In this document: piece after piece, positions 40,300 to 52,254 of the stretch
Position numbering within the stretch: the first letter of the stretch is position 1
How the letters are laid out: every line of letters starts with the position of its first letter
Assembly: GCA_021234155.1 (NCBI GenBank)
Contig: JAJEKV010000055.1
Span: 2,227,090-2,291,089 of the forward strand
Direction: 5' to 3'
Origin: Isoetes taiwanensis
Taxonomy: Eukaryota > Streptophyta > Lycopodiopsida > Isoetales > Isoetaceae
Length of the DNA stretch: 64,000 nucleotides
Notes under the pieces: generated by a model
Told to the model about the DNA's origin: nothing
The model's input: the letters and a program-made list of their open reading frames with translations, nothing else
Databases searched by the model: none
Translations under genes and position numbers: made by a program

Positions 40300-40920
40300 G
40301 TGGGGATCCCGGAGGAAGGAATCACGACCGGAGGTGGTGATCCCGGAGGCGGGGATAACGGGGCGGATATCGGATCGCCGATATCGGCCCCACGGTGGTG
40401 ATCCCGGAGGCGGGGATAACGCGGCCGATATCGGACCGCCGATATCGGCCTTAGGTGGGTGATCCCGGAGGAAGGAATCACGACCGGCGGTGTCGGTGAT
40501 CCCGGAGGCCGGGATTTCCACGGGTCCCCGATGCCGGCCGATGTCAGCCATGGTGGTGATCCCTAAGGTGGCGATATCGGGCCGATCCGGCCACGCCGAT
40601 GGCGATCCCGGAGGAGGATCACACCCACTATTCGATAGCGCTAAGTGATCGGGCATGGGGGATCCCAGGGGCGGGATCGAGCATTGGTGATTCCGGAGGG
40701 CGGGATCCGGGGTTGGTGATACCGGAGGCGGGGAACACCACGGACGGCCCGGATGTGTCGCGTGGGTGGACGGTCCAGATTTATGCCGGACCCCTCACGT
40801 GTGTCAGTACGGTGAAATGGGGGGTCCTGAAACGGATTCCGTCGAGCCCTGGCGGTGATACCGGAGGACGGTTTTTTTACCTCCGGGATCCCCGAAACCA
40901 GGGTAAGACTATCCTGAGCC
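40300..40920 (-). repeat. MULE right terminal inverted repeat, uninterrupted
   Basis: Reverse complement of 11065-11202 joined to 14343-14870, with small indels. From 40300 to 40520 it is made of repeated modules GGTGATCCCGGAGGCGGGGA and CCGATATCGG. It ends CTATCCTGAGCC, followed by the 9-base target duplication. Confidence 0.92.
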
Positions 40921-40929
40921 CACCATAAC
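40921..40929. repeat. 9-base target site duplication, right copy
   Basis: CACCATAAC, identical to 11056-11064. Confidence 0.9.
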
Positions 40930-41715
40930 TTGCGAAAATACCTCGATGCTTGCTTCCTCAGTAAGCTTTGAGATGCTAGTAAGTCGTATTTAATTAAAGT
41001 GGGACTCATTACATTCCCACTTTTTTTCGGAACCCTGTTATTTTACACAAAACGAAGCACCCCGACCCAAAAACTGTCCTTAGTTCGAATTTTTGTCTGT
41101 TAGTGTGCATCCAAGCTTTCTCCCAGTTTTCTCGGATAGCGAGTCGAGTCCCTGTTTTGGGGCTTATTTGTCATTCAAAATAAGAGTTTTTTGCGTGAGG
41201 GTGAATTCCTTTACCAAGACATTTTGGCTCTATTTTCTTAGGTGGGTAGACAAGAGATCACAAATTCCAACAAAAATTAAGCAAATTGTTTACTTAATCA
41301 CCAAAAAATACTAGTTTTGAGATACCTTATATTTATAAATGGGCTCATTACAATATATATTACAGTGGGTGAAGACCATAGTGGTCGTATTATCACAATG
41401 ATTACACCCTCTTCACACATGAACCACCTAGTGCAACGGCGCGTGGAGCTCGTTCAGTCAAGTCATAAGCAACTTGATGCACGACAGAAATTTGTATGAG
41501 GAGTTCCTTCATGGGCCACGTGCTTGTATGTCCAACTCGATGTCACCACCCTCTTCTCAAGATCTTTCTTCAATGAACCGGGTCTTTTCATTGCTCCCAA
41601 GCATGTGTACTATCTGGTCGAGATAAGGACCGCAAAAGACAAAATCAAGTTAGTCAAGTGATGCTACAGCAAAAAAAATAAAATAAAACACGCCTCTCCA
41701 TCATTTTGAAAATAC
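40930..41715. other. Stretch without recognisable gene right of the MULE
   Basis: This sequence was joined to 11055 before the MULE landed, so it may be the remaining 3' part of the Gypsy remnant at 10240-11055. No LTR or coding motif can be seen to confirm that. Confidence 0.4.
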
Positions 41716-42065
41716 AGGCGAGACCTTTCGACTTCATGAAGTCGAGAAAGGCAAATCAAAGCGAAAAACACAAGTTTTAGGGGCCGAAGGCCTTTCTCGA
41801 CTCGCGAGTCCGTAAAGGCAACTCAAAAGCCGAAAAAACGCAGGTTCGAGGAGGGAAGGCCTTTCGACTTCAGCGAGTCGAGAAAGGCGGCTTCAAAGCT
41901 TAAAACACCGGTTTTAGGGTCGGGCGTTTCCGACTTAGTAGAGAAAGGCAGCTCAAAGCAAAAAATGCATCGAAGGCCTTTCTCGACCTCAGGAGTCGAA
42001 AAGGCATCTCAAAGCGGCAAACTAGGGTTTGAGGGCTTTTCGACTCATGAAATGAGAAAGGCGTT
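41716..42065. repeat. Tandem hairpin array built on CTTTCTCGACT/AGTCGAGAAAG
   Basis: About six units at roughly 65-base spacing, each with GGCCTTTCTCGACT, a variable loop and AGTCGAGAAAGGC, then a linker CAAAGC-GAAAA-C-GGTTT-AGGG. One more isolated hairpin of the same kind (TTCTCGACTCAGTAGTCGAGAA) occurs near 44161-44182. Loop sequences vary while the stems stay complementary in most units. Confidence 0.82.
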
Positions 42066-42187
42066 CGAGTAAAAAAAAACAATTTCAAGGGTCAGAGATT
42101 ATTTTTGCGGAGCATCATTTTATCTATCTATCCATCTAATTTTCCACCATAGTTTATTATTCTATCACACCATAGTTTATTGTTTTT

Positions 42188-42475
42188 CTCACAGCACATT
42201 AGTATTTAGCACACATTAGTATTTAACAATTGTTTTTATACTAGCACACATTAGTATTAGCACACATTAGCATTTTTATACTAGCACACCTTAATTAGCA
42301 CACATTAGTACTTTATACTACCACAATTAGCACACAATTAGTACTTTATACTACCACAATTAGTATTAGCACACATTAGCATTTTTATACATTAGTACAC
42401 ATTAGTATTAGCACACATTAGTATTAGCACACATTAGCATTTTATACTAGCACACATTAGTATTAGCACACACTA
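42188..42475. repeat. Minisatellite of AGCACACATTAGTATT
   Basis: A 16-base unit and its variants (with inserted TTTTATACT) repeat about fifteen times. The region is AT-rich and non-coding. Confidence 0.9.
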
Positions 42476-43256
42476 TACTATACTATGTATTTTTTTAAAA
42501 ACACAATATTTTATGTATTTTCTATGAAAAATTACCCGCCCCATAAATTCCCTATGTATTTTCTAACTAATGGACATCATATGCACCTATAATGCACATT
42601 ATAACAACTGAAAAATAATTTACCCTACTTACCCTTACAACTAATAATAATGCATTATACAAATATTATGACAACTTCAAAACCCACTCTACATGACTTA
42701 TTTTCAAGACTTATTTAATTGTTTCTTATACCCCGCCCTTTTTTCCCCCCAATATTTGAATTTTGAAATTTGGTACACACCTTTGTGCCGTGAGATCCCG
42801 TTGTACCACTTGAAGGAGAAACCACTCGGTTCCTAAAGCAGATCTGCAACCACTTAATCCGTCGAAAAGGAATGACTTAGCTTCTTAATGGCTATGGCGA
42901 GCAAATTTAGACTCAGATGGCCCTCATTCCTTCGCTAGCCATGTGCATCGCCCCCATTTCAAACTTATTCTTGCCCGAGAACCAATCTAGAAAAAGCTTT
43001 GCATGCTATGAATCATATGCAGACAGTATTCCGATTGATTCCAAAGCGAAGGAGCGGCGGGAGAGACCCTATTAGATCCATCCGACCAAAGAACCGTCGC
43101 CCGCAAGAGGCGCTTCAAGCGGGGCGGCGCTTCAGCGCCTCGATATCGGCGATTTTGGAGATAAAAGCGCCTCGATATCCGGCTTCAAGCGGCTCGATAT
43201 CGATTCCGACTAGTTGAGATAATGGATGGCGATTTTGGAGCTCGATATCCGCACTC
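42476..43256. other. Stretch without a gene; GATATCGG-type words at the right end
   Basis: 42476-43130 shows nothing recognisable. From 43140 to 43250 there are repeated CTCGATATC and GGCGATTTTGGAG words leading into a TATA box. Confidence 0.45.
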
Positions 43257-43264
43257 TATATAAA
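43257..43264 (+). promoter_or_regulatory. TATA box of a captured gene fragment
   Basis: TATATAAA, 92 bases before the ATG at 43349. Confidence 0.5.
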
Positions 43265-43348
43265 TCTCCCTATAGCGGTATAGCCTAGCGGTAATGAAGC
43301 TCATCTTTATTGCGCTTTGCTATTTCCGCCCATCAAAGGTTGCTTAAA

Positions 43349-43470
43349 ATGGGAAAGAAAGAGAGCAAGGAAAAGGGGCATCACCACCATGGCCACCATG
43401 GCTATGGCGGTTATCCGCAAGCGAGGGAGGAGCTTATTACGGTTCGCCCCTTACGGCTATCCTCCACAAG
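43349..43470 (+). pseudogene. First exon resembling a glycine/histidine-rich GYPPQ protein gene
   Basis: ATG at 43349 starts MGKKESKEKGHHHHGHHGYG, then GYPQ and, after a shift of frame, PYGYPPQ ending at an AG|GTATCC donor (43471). A Lys/His-rich start followed by Gly-Tyr-Pro repeats is the layout of the plant glycine-rich protein A3 / XYPPX family. No further exon is recognised; downstream come short tandem repeats and low-complexity DNA. This looks like a promoter plus first exon, captured or left over. Function of the family is not well known; this copy is unlikely to make a full protein. Confidence 0.4.
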
Positions 43471-43618
43471 GTATCCTTTTTCCCCTCTCTTGCTCAACAT
43501 TAGCACTTCTACCGCCTTTATAGCGGATGGGTGGATTAATCGACTTTTTGTCCTGGATTACCACATTTTGCTTGATTTACACCGCTCTCATATCACGATA
43601 TGCATTATCATGCGAGGT

Positions 43619-43755
43619 CATATACGATTTTGGAGCTCAGAATGATTTTGGAGCTCTGATATCGGCCAAGGATCACGATTTTGGAGCTCAGAATGAGTTT
43701 GGAGCTCTGATATCAGCCAAGGATCACGATTTTGGAGCTCAGAACGTTTTTGGAG
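43619..43755. repeat. Tandem repeat of GATTTTGGAGCTCAGAATGA-type units
   Basis: Units of about 54 bases with TTTGGAGCTCAGAA, TTTGGAGCTCTGATATC and GCCAAGGATCACGA recur two and a half times. The GATATC and GGAGCTC words also occur at 43140-43250, so the two patches flank the captured exon. Confidence 0.75.
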
Positions 43756-44159
43756 TCTGATACTATTTTTGCAGCCCCACACTGCCGGGGTAGGGTTTTA
43801 TTTTGTCCCAAATCCGCCATAGCCATAGCCAGAGCGATTTCGGGCCATAGCCAGAGCTTGTGGGCGAATCTTCGGGCCTTTTTCTTCTGGCGAATCCATG
43901 GCATGTCCCCTTTCTGGGCTATGGAGCTTGATTTTGGATCAAACACCGGATACCCATCTTCCAGTCCTTCTACTCTGTTTGAAACAGGATTTGAAACCCC
44001 TATTTCAATTTTCTCGCAGGTGGGTTGCTGTTAGCTTGAGTTGTTCTTATTGTCCTTCCGAAATTCTTCCCAATGCTGCAGGTCGCTGGCTGATTTTTAA
44101 AAGCCAGCGCGTCTTCTTCAGCAAATCGTGATTTTGAGGCAGAGGCAAATCCACTTTCC

Positions 44160-47100
44160 ATTCTCGACTCAGTAGTCGAGAAGAGAAGAGAACCGTTTAT
44201 ATTTTTTTTATAAAATTAATTAAATTATTTTTTATTTAATTAAATTAATTATTAATTATATTTTTTTTTATATTAATCCCTTTAATCTCAAGGGGATACA
44301 TTCCCCTTTAGTTATTCTGGCTTTCCCTTCCCCCTTTCTCACCTCCCCTTGCCCCTCCTCCCTTGCCCCCCCTTACCCACCTTCCCTTGCCCCTCTTTCT
44401 CACCCCCCCCCCCTTCAACTTCCTCCCTCCCCCTTCTTCTAACTTACCCCTTCCATGACTTCTCTCAACTCTCCCCCCAACTTCTCCCTTCCCCCAAACA
44501 TATTACTTTGGAACTAAGTGCTCTAGAACAGGTTAACACACCAGCTCTACACAGGGTCCACAATGCTACCTCCCTACACATCTGTCACTAAAAAGCACAG
44601 GTTGATAGGATCAATTGCACAGATGCAGATCGCCTGCGAATTTAGATAGGCATATGGGCTCAAGAGGCCTACGATGATAGAATTTGTCAGTGTTGCTACC
44701 ACAGTGCATTCAATCACATCCGAGCCCGCTATACTGAGTTGATTCTGTCTAAGGCTGCTTCATGTCCTGCTAGCACAACCTCTGTGGTTTGTTAGGATCT
44801 TTTCTCCAAGAGATCACGGATGCACTCGCTCAGTTATGTCCTCAAACACGCCACTGAGATTAAAACGTATCATAATGTGCCATTGTACTATCTCTTGCCA
44901 AGGCCTTTCCCTCGGAAACCATTCGGGGCAGGGGTTTTTTAATCCAGGCAGTAATATGTTTGTTGGATCCTTTGTTTGGTCCCATAGGACAACTGGTGTC
45001 TGCGAATGGAAAAAATCAAATCAATGTAATTCCTATTTTTCAATTTTGTAGATAACTTGGACATCCTTTATTTTTCAATTTTGTTTGCAAGCTACTTACA
45101 AAATTGAAAAATAGAGAATATCCAACTCTACCTTTTGTAAAATTGATGAGACAAATGGAAAGCCTATTTCTTTTTTTCTGTAGGCCTCAACTAGAATGAG
45201 ACATGAGTTTCCAACACTTCCAAGGCCTAACAATTGCAATATCACCTATCAGGCATTCGCTGAATTCATGAGGCCACCCCTTGCCATTGGTGTGGTCCTC
45301 TGTAACTTGTAACTTGTAACTGTATAACGCTTTCCATAAGCAAGTGTAGTACCGCTAGTATATCTTGGTTTTTAACTTATTTACTTCTATATGCCACTAC
45401 TTGTTTTTACAAAAGACTAGCCAACTTTTGCCAACCTTTATATGGATGTTATCTACAAATATATATTGGCATGAGCATGATTATTGATTGATAAAAAAAC
45501 TATTCTATTCTATTCTATTCTATCTGACAAATTCAACTACATTGTATTGGTGGTTGTCTAACAAATCTAATATCATTTATTGCTATGTAAGTTGGTGAGC
45601 ATACTACAATTCAAATGCATATTCTAAGTTTTGGCATCGTGGATCACGATGCCAATTGTCTTTTGGTTCTATTCCCATGTGCTTGAGTATAGGTTGAATT
45701 TTGCTATCAGATCTAAGGTTGAACAAAAGCATACTATGTTATCTAGGTCAATTTCTATAAAATAAGGTACAAATAGTAACTATTATCTAGGTCAATTTCT
45801 ATAAAATAACGTACAAAACATACTATTGGCCAAAACATCCTTGGAAGTCCCAACATTTGTCACTTAATTGATGTTGTAGGTTCTAGAACTAGATTTATTG
45901 ACCTTGTAAAAGAATGCTTGAAAAAGAATGTGGTGCTATCGATGGAATGTAAAGCCTCCAATTGAAGCTAGAAAGGAAGTTTACAATGTAATGTTGCCAT
46001 CTCGATATGCTTATTAGGCACGTGTTTCTACTTAGCACGCAATTTAGTCATTACACTTGAAAGAACGTGGACTCTCTCTCTCTCTCTCTAAATTGACAAA
46101 CGTAAGAAGAGAGCATTACATGCGTTTGCTCATTAATTGTATGCATGTGCCAGCTAGGCTTGCCTTGCTTGGTAGACTTGTACTAAATGCCATAAGGGGA
46201 ATGAAGGCTGGGACCAGCAAAAATGCCGCCTTTTATTTATGCTTACCGGATTTTTGAGAAAAATACCTCTAACTTGCCGGATTTAACACTATTTTCATGA
46301 AATTTCGACTGGAAATTTGCCCTGCATCGACTTTAGCAAATCGAAAATTTCCAACTTTAATCGAATATTCTGGGGAGGAACCCCCCCTAATTTTGACCCT
46401 TGGCTAGGACTTCATTCAAGTAGGATCTCGCAGCCAGCATTAGCCGAGATCGGGTCACCTGCAAAGTGGAAATGGGGACCAATCACCATTCCCTTACAAT
46501 ACAAAAGTTGTATTGCTTTCAAGGTAAAGCCAATAATCTAAAGTAGATCAAACACGCTAGGGGGAGTCGATATAAGGAAGAAGTTAGAGTGGGGACTCGG
46601 GATTTGTTTTTTTGTACACTAGCACAGACATCCCATAGCATATACAGGAGGAAATTTGGTTGGCTATAAGCAAAGGCCGAAACCATCTAATTATTTTACC
46701 ATAAACCAGCACCCTTCTTTTCTAATGTCAGAAATGCACATGGAACATACGGAGATTTGGCCTGTCATGCCATAAAAGAAACAAAGCAACCTCTTTCTAT
46801 CTCTCATTTTCGTGAGTAATGAGGCTTATGCTAGAGTTTCAGATCATGCCAGCATATCTGCTTTGTCTTACAGATGGCCTAAAAAGTCAGAGGGTTAGCC
46901 TGAAATTTCTACCCATACCATTACTCCATAGAGCTAAACAGTCATACCAATGGGTCATTGAGTGTTGTCAAATTGAATGAAAAATTTTCAATCAGATAGT
47001 TGTATTACAAGGATTCTTTAAGCATTCTATATGCCCACCTGCAATTCCACTTCTTGCTAGCAGAAAGGGCAAATCAATGAAGAAATATCATGTGCCCAAG

Positions 47101-47249
47101 TTTCAATCTCTATCTCTTTCGCATGATCTTTGCACGAACAAGGTTCAATATGAACACTTTTACAGGGCAAGATCAATAAGCAATGGTGAAATGAGTAAAA
47201 AACAAAATCATAGCTACATACATCCCAATCCATCCTAGTTATACTTCCA
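44160..47249. other. Low-complexity and gene-free stretch
   Basis: 44190-44280 is AT-rich (TTAATTAAATT words), 44325-44500 is C/T-rich (CCCTTGCCCCTCC words). Short tracts lie at about 45505-45523 (TATTC repeats) and 46073-46090 (TC repeats). CTATAAAATAAGGTACAAA and CTATAAAATAACGTACAAA words repeat 45 bases apart near 45755-45810. No supported gene. Confidence 0.45.
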
Positions 47250-48824
47250 TCAAACAGAAGGTACCTTTACAGGATATCGATTAATGCAATCCAGCCAAGG
47301 GTTCCAAGCCAAAGGGACATCAACATTCCTCATAGCCCTCCAAACAGCGCTATTGCACTTAAAACCAGAACCAAAAGCAATCTGCCAAACTCTGTCTCCA
47401 GTTCTCACCCTGCCTTTGGCTTCTGTGTAGGCAAGCTCATACCACAGTGAGCTGCTAGAAGTATTTCCAAACCTGTGCAAAGTCATGCGCGCCGGCTCCA
47501 TATGCCAGGGACTTAGGTCCAAATTCTTTTCCATTGCATCTAACACTGCCCTGCCTCCTGCATGTATGCAAAAATGCTCCACTGCAAGCTTAAAATTGGG
47601 AATATAAGGCTTCACCTTCATCTTGAACACCTTTTTGGCCACAAGTGTAATGAAGAAGAACAATTGCTCAGACAAGGGAAGGATAAGAGGACCTAACGTT
47701 GTAATGTTGGTCTTTAGAGCATACCCTGCTGTTTCCATAAGATCTTTAGACAGAGTAACACCCAGTTTGCCTGTTTCATCCTCTTCTTGAAAGACACAGC
47801 CATAGCTACTGTCTTCTGCACCCTTGTGAGTTCTAACAGTATGTACAAGCTCATACTTTGCGCGCCTTTTATGCGATGACTTGTTAGATAAGAGTATGGC
47901 AGCACCTCCCATTCTAAAAATGCAATTTGATACTAGCTTGGATTTATCATTTCCAAAATACCAGTTAAGAGTAATGTTCTCCATGCTTACAACAATGGCA
48001 AGAGACTGGCCATGCACTTGCAGCAAGTCCTTGGCTAGATCAATGGCTATAACACCTGCGCTGCATCCCATTCCACCAAGATTTAAGCTCTGAATATTTC
48101 CTCTCATCTTGTACCTATTTACAATCATGGCAGACAGAGATGGAGTTGGAACAAAAAGACTGCAATTTACAACCAATACGTCTATATCCTTGGGCTTTAT
48201 GCCAGTTTTTTCAAAAAGCTCATCCAGAGCTCCAAACATGACCTCTTCTGCCTCATCTCTGGCCTGCTGCATTGTTCCAGGCCTAGGATTTTCACTAAAC
48301 ACAACTGGAGGAAAATATGTTTCCTCACCAAGGCCAGATCTGTAGACTATTTTTCGCTGAAAATCCAGACTGCTCTCTGTGAAAGTACCTGTTTTAGCAG
48401 ATGCCTCAAGAAATCTTTCTTTTGGGCACTTAAGTTCTTCTCTAGGTTTGTAGCATGCAAAATCAACCAGATAAACAGGACGAGGCCTAGACATGAAATA
48501 GAGTGTGAGACCAAAAACCAGAGCTCCAGAACAGACCAGCACATTGACAAGATTGTAATGCAGGCTTTCCCATAGCCTCTGTACATCTTGGACCCTCAGA
48601 CTTCCAATATCTGCAGAAACAATCAGAAGCAAAGGAACTATGAGCAGGAAGGTCTTGTGTGTGATGAGATAGCGGTAACCAAGTTTGACATATTTAAGAT
48701 TCACAGACTGAAAAGGGTCTGGAATCCTTCTTCCAAACTGGATTACTGTATCATTAGGTTTGGTAGAAGGGGCAGAAAGGGCAGGGTTGAATCCTGAGAT
48801 TGGTAAGGGATCGAACCCATTCAA
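47250..48824 (-). CDS. KCS: 3-ketoacyl-CoA synthase (KCS), intact
   Basis: An uninterrupted 524-residue protein of normal family length. It catalyses the first and rate-setting condensation in very-long-chain fatty acid elongation, joining malonyl-CoA to an acyl-CoA in the endoplasmic reticulum membrane; products feed waxes, cutin/suberin and sphingolipids. Two membrane segments lie near residues 57-74 and 92-112. The FAE1/CUT1 domain follows. The catalytic triad is present: C254 in [10 protein letters not shown]421 in [11 protein letters not shown] and N454 in [12 protein letters not shown], with the 33-residue His-Asn spacing known in this family. The ATG is preceded directly by an in-frame TGA and by a TTTTACAG acceptor-like site, so the start is safe and a 5' untranslated intron is possible. 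Which KCS subgroup it belongs to cannot be settled here. Confidence 0.97.
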   Translation of the reverse strand: MNGFDPLPISGFNPALSAPSTKPNDTVIQFGRRIPDPFQSVNLKYVKLGYRYLITHKTFLLIVPLLLIVSADIGSLRVQDVQRLWESLHYNLVNVLVCSGALVFGLTLYFMSRPRPVYLVDFACYKPREELKCPKERFLEASAKTGTFTESSLDFQRKIVYRSGLGEETYFPPVVFSENPRPGTMQQARDEAEEVMFGALDELFEKTGIKPKDIDVLVVNCSLFVPTPSLSAMIVNRYKMRGNIQSLNLGGMGCSAGVIAIDLAKDLLQVHGQSLAIVVSMENITLNWYFGNDKSKLVSNCIFRMGGAAILLSNKSSHKRRAKYELVHTVRTHKGAEDSSYGCVFQEEDETGKLGVTLSKDLMETAGYALKTNITTLGPLILPLSEQLFFFITLVAKKVFKMKVKPYIPNFKLAVEHFCIHAGGRAVLDAMEKNLDLSPWHMEPARMTLHRFGNTSSSSLWYELAYTEAKGRVRTGDRVWQIAFGSGFKCNSAVWRAMRNVDVPLAWNPWLDCINRYPVKVPSV

Positions 48825-49035
48825 TCTGTAAAATTAGATTGGTAAAAAATAAGCTTAAATCCTTTTAACAGAGCTCTTCGCTGAAAAAATAGGGACCTAA
48901 ATCTATGGCGCAAGCGCCAAAAACCTAGATCTGAAGGAAGAAAGGAAGTAGAAACACGAAGAAACCCAATACAGGTTGTAAAGGAAGCTAGGCCTAAAGC
49001 TGAGAAGATGCATGAAACATGTCTCTGGAAGGCGG

Positions 49036-49047
49036 CTTTATATATTC
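49036..49047 (-). promoter_or_regulatory. Putative TATA box of KCS
   Basis: On the minus strand GAATATATAAAG lies about 215 bases upstream of the KCS start codon, leaving room for a leader with the possible 5' intron. Confidence 0.5.
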
Positions 49048-52023
49048 AAACACAACACGAAACAGCGAAGAAGCATTGAATTTGACATCAGGCAAGTGGG
49101 TCCATCCATCTACGAATTAAGATGAAAAAAATGCACTCCTCTCCGTCCATCTGCATGGATATGTATGCATATGCATCCCTGTGTTAGGTGGATATTGATG
49201 AAGAGAAGTTGGGACGGAAAAACAGGGAGATCCTAGAAAGGGTTTTAATGATATACGCGGATTTGGTTGGGTCCTCCCTTTTCTAATCCTTCAACGGGAC
49301 GGGAGTGCTCTGTTTGGCCGGCTCTTTTGTCATAAACATGCACACAATGCATGCATCTAACCTGATCCGCTCCAAAATCCTATCATTCGTTTGACAGAAA
49401 CAGAGAACCATTGACTTTTGGCCGGATTTGTGAAGCCTCAGATTAACGAACGACTCGGTCAGGAGCTTAGCTCGTAGAATCTGTTCCACCTACTGCATTA
49501 AAACGGAAAGGTCAATTCAATTTCATTTTCTCGAAAAGAAATTCTGCGACCATGTGGCCACTGGTCCCGGAATTGGGCAGTTGAGCAAATGAATGCGGGC
49601 CAACTACTCTGGTGGAAGCAAAGCTTTTATTATATGGCCAGACGCGGACTCTTGTATGCTCCGTTGTCATCACCATAGCCAAAAATTGCATCTTCTCTGT
49701 GAATCCACAAACGTGGCGTCCACGTTGGCGCCCTGCCAGCGAGGTTTATTTTGTCTCAAGTTTTACATGGTCACAAATCCAAAAATTTATATGATTTTAG
49801 TTTGAAACGTATACTGTCAGATTTTATATAGTAGGTTCACACAATGTGTAGGGGAACGGAGCTTGGGGCTGTCCAGAGCATTGTATATATCGGACGTCGT
49901 CATGTTTATAGCCACGGGTATATCCGTGGTATATCCGGGTCTTTGACATTATAGCCACGCCAGCAAAAAAATACACGTCGTTTTTGTGGACTTTGCGAAT
50001 TTTTTGCCCACGTCCGACATTTACAGCTTGGGGCTCCCTTGTCACAACAGCAGAAGGGTCCTGCTACCATCCGCGGTCGGAGAGGGTTTGTCGTTGTTGC
50101 AAAAAGGGAGCATAGGGAGAGGGTTTGTCGTTGTTGCAAAAAGGGAGCCCTATGCTCCGTTCCCCTACAAAATGTGAAAGCGGGGAGCCAAGAAATCGAC
50201 AAAGATCTACCTAGTGATGAAGAAATTGGCCTATTCTTGTTGCTTTTCGACCGGTTCATCAAAATCGTGAGCCCGACTTCTATTCTGCAGTATTGGGTAG
50301 TGCTATGTGGCGGCACAAGAATGACTTTCCGTTTTCACTGCGACACATTTTCCATTTTGTATAGGGATCATGCAATGTCAAATCTTATATGATAGGTCCA
50401 CACAGTGTATAGAGTTCAAAATTCTAGACCGTGACTCTCTTCCACCCTGATGATGGCCGAACCAAAATCATTCCTCAACATAATAGTTAAGTGAAGACCG
50501 CCTAGTTTTGTAATTGCAAGACACTTTCCTAGACTTGAACAACTTATTATTCCAAACAATGTTGGATGTCCTTGCAAGACACTTTCCTAGACTTGAACAA
50601 CTTATTATTCCAAACAATGTTGGATGTCCCTAGACCTTGAACGACTCATTATTTTAAACAGGAGAAGTCTTCTCTATTATGGTTGGGAAAACACCAACAG
50701 TTGATTTATTGTGCAAGGTGGCATGCATAAATTATGATCCAAGAACATTTATGTGTCAAGATAATACCTCATGGTAGCAGGCATAAATGCAAGCGAACAA
50801 TCAAGCAATACTTATGATGGCATGCATTCATAAACACTGGGTCAACTATGCTCAATGGTCAAAGTCACACTCATAGGACAAGAAAATGTATTACCAGCAA
50901 TGACCAAGTCTTCTAGTTGACTCTCACATATGGTCAATGGTTACAAAACCCATTTTTATTGATAGAGGGGTTGGACCGTTGGAAGTACAAAAAATTGGAC
51001 GAACTTCTAAGCAAAAATGAAGACAAAGTCCTAAAAATGTGAGATATAAATGTGCTTCGTATTAATGCATTAAGATATTCTTGCCAATTTTCCTCATGCA
51101 CCAATGTTTCCCTACCTAGACCTCAACTACTACCCCATCATGTAACGTGTTTGTTTATTAAAACAGAATTAAGGTGTGGTATGACATAGAAATATTATCC
51201 ATCTATCTATCTATTTGGCAAAGGATGTATAAGTATTCCTTCTTAAACATATGGTGTGAATATCCAATTGCAGCAACATCCACCCTTGGGTTAGCATCTT
51301 GACAGCAGAAGCTAATCACCTCCACCAGCCAACCCTCCCCCTCCAATGATCATGGAAAATAGCCTATTCGGCTTTCCTGCCCTAAGGGTTATATGACATA
51401 ATCATCTCAAAGGGAGGGTTAACCTCATCATCTTCATTTTAAGAGAGGATGTTGTATCCCAATGCTATTCTAATGGGTGAGCTAGCGTATAATGTTGCAT
51501 TTGTTAACTCCTAGACAAGTTCTAAGGTTCCTTCACTGCCTTGATGATATTACAACACAATTTTTTGTAGACACAATTACTTATGCTTGATTTCTCTTCT
51601 CTATAGTAGTCTAAATATCTTTTCACTATAGTATTTCTCATAGTTTTATGTTATAGATACGGATGAAGCATGTTGATGGACACCAACGTGCTTATATGTC
51701 TGAGTTTCTAAGCTTTTGTGGATACTATTTTATGCTATACGGGTTCAAATGAAAGATCTAGACATGTGGGTACTTGGAAAGTTACTTTATATTTTCTCAT
51801 GGTGAAATAAGAAAATGTTGCTCTTCTTAATTTTTTTTTTTTGTACTTTTTTCTCTATAGTTTTTATATGATTTGGTGGTCGTATATTGTAAGGTGTACT
51901 AATGTGTACATCTAGAGTGCCCACTGTAGTTTAACGTATTCTTCCTGCATGAGCATTGTGCCATTAACTTTGCCTTATTATTTCTATAGCTAAGATTGAG
52001 TCTTTGAGTTCCCAATGAAGGGC
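49048..52023. other. Gene-free stretch with small duplications
   Basis: No gene is supported. A perfect 58-base tandem duplication lies at 50514-50571/50572-50629. A shorter one (AGGGTTTGTCGTTGTTGCAA units) lies at about 50083-50148. A 16-base inverted repeat TGTAGGGGAACGGAGC is found at 49849-49864 and, reversed, at 50153-50168. The words TTATATAGTAGGTTCACACA and TTATATGATAGGTCCACACA stand 560 bases apart. Confidence 0.5.
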
Positions 52024-52254
52024 TCACAATGAAAGCCCTATTTCATGGCTCATTTCCCTTGTGTATCTTTGTGAAAGTAGAAAATTGGTATGCAGATGTC
52101 GAGCTACATGTCTTCTATGATTTTTGTCCTTATGCTCAACAAGCTCTTCCAATTCCTTCCAATAACGCATTGCACCCAACACAATAGTAGCAACAATGAA
52201 GACCAATGAAGCTGCAACACGAAAGGCATTCTGTGACATATATTTTTTATTCAA
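52024..52254 (-). CDS. Small hypothetical open frame with one membrane segment
   Basis: A 76-codon frame with a hydrophobic stretch FRVAASLVFIVATIVLGAMR (residues 11-30) followed by a charged helical part rich in Glu, Lys and His. It may be an exon fragment. No family is recognised and no expression signals are seen; it could be chance. Confidence 0.2.
   Translation of the reverse strand: MNKKYMSQNAFRVAASLVFIVATIVLGAMRYWKELEELVEHKDKNHRRHVARHLHTNFLLSQRYTREMSHEIGLSL

Larger units (their letters stand above)
11065..40920. mobile_element. Large composite Mutator-like element (MULE) with Ulp1 gene
   Basis: The ends are inverted repeats: the left starts GGCTCAGGATAGTC and the right ends with its exact complement. 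Outside both ends stands the same 9-base word CACCATAAC. The inverted match continues inward for about 640 bases when a nested LTR element (11203-14337) is skipped. Inside are a Ulp1-like protease gene (plus strand), a MULE transposase (minus strand, starting just inside the right repeat), an unidentified gene, and hairpin arrays. Plant MULEs carrying Ulp1-like genes are known (KAONASHI in Arabidopsis, CUMULE in melon). About 19 kb of the length is later insertions (a 3.1-kb LTR element, a Copia of about 4.8 kb with its flank, an 11.5-kb Gypsy element), so the element was about 10 kb when it landed. Both internal genes are now broken, so it is probably inactive. Confidence 0.9.

Noticed and set aside
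49815-50415. Possible MITE bounded by TTATATAGTAGGTTCACACA-like ends
   Set aside because: The outer words are direct, not inverted, and the inner 16-base inverted repeat is unequal in position. No target duplication is visible.
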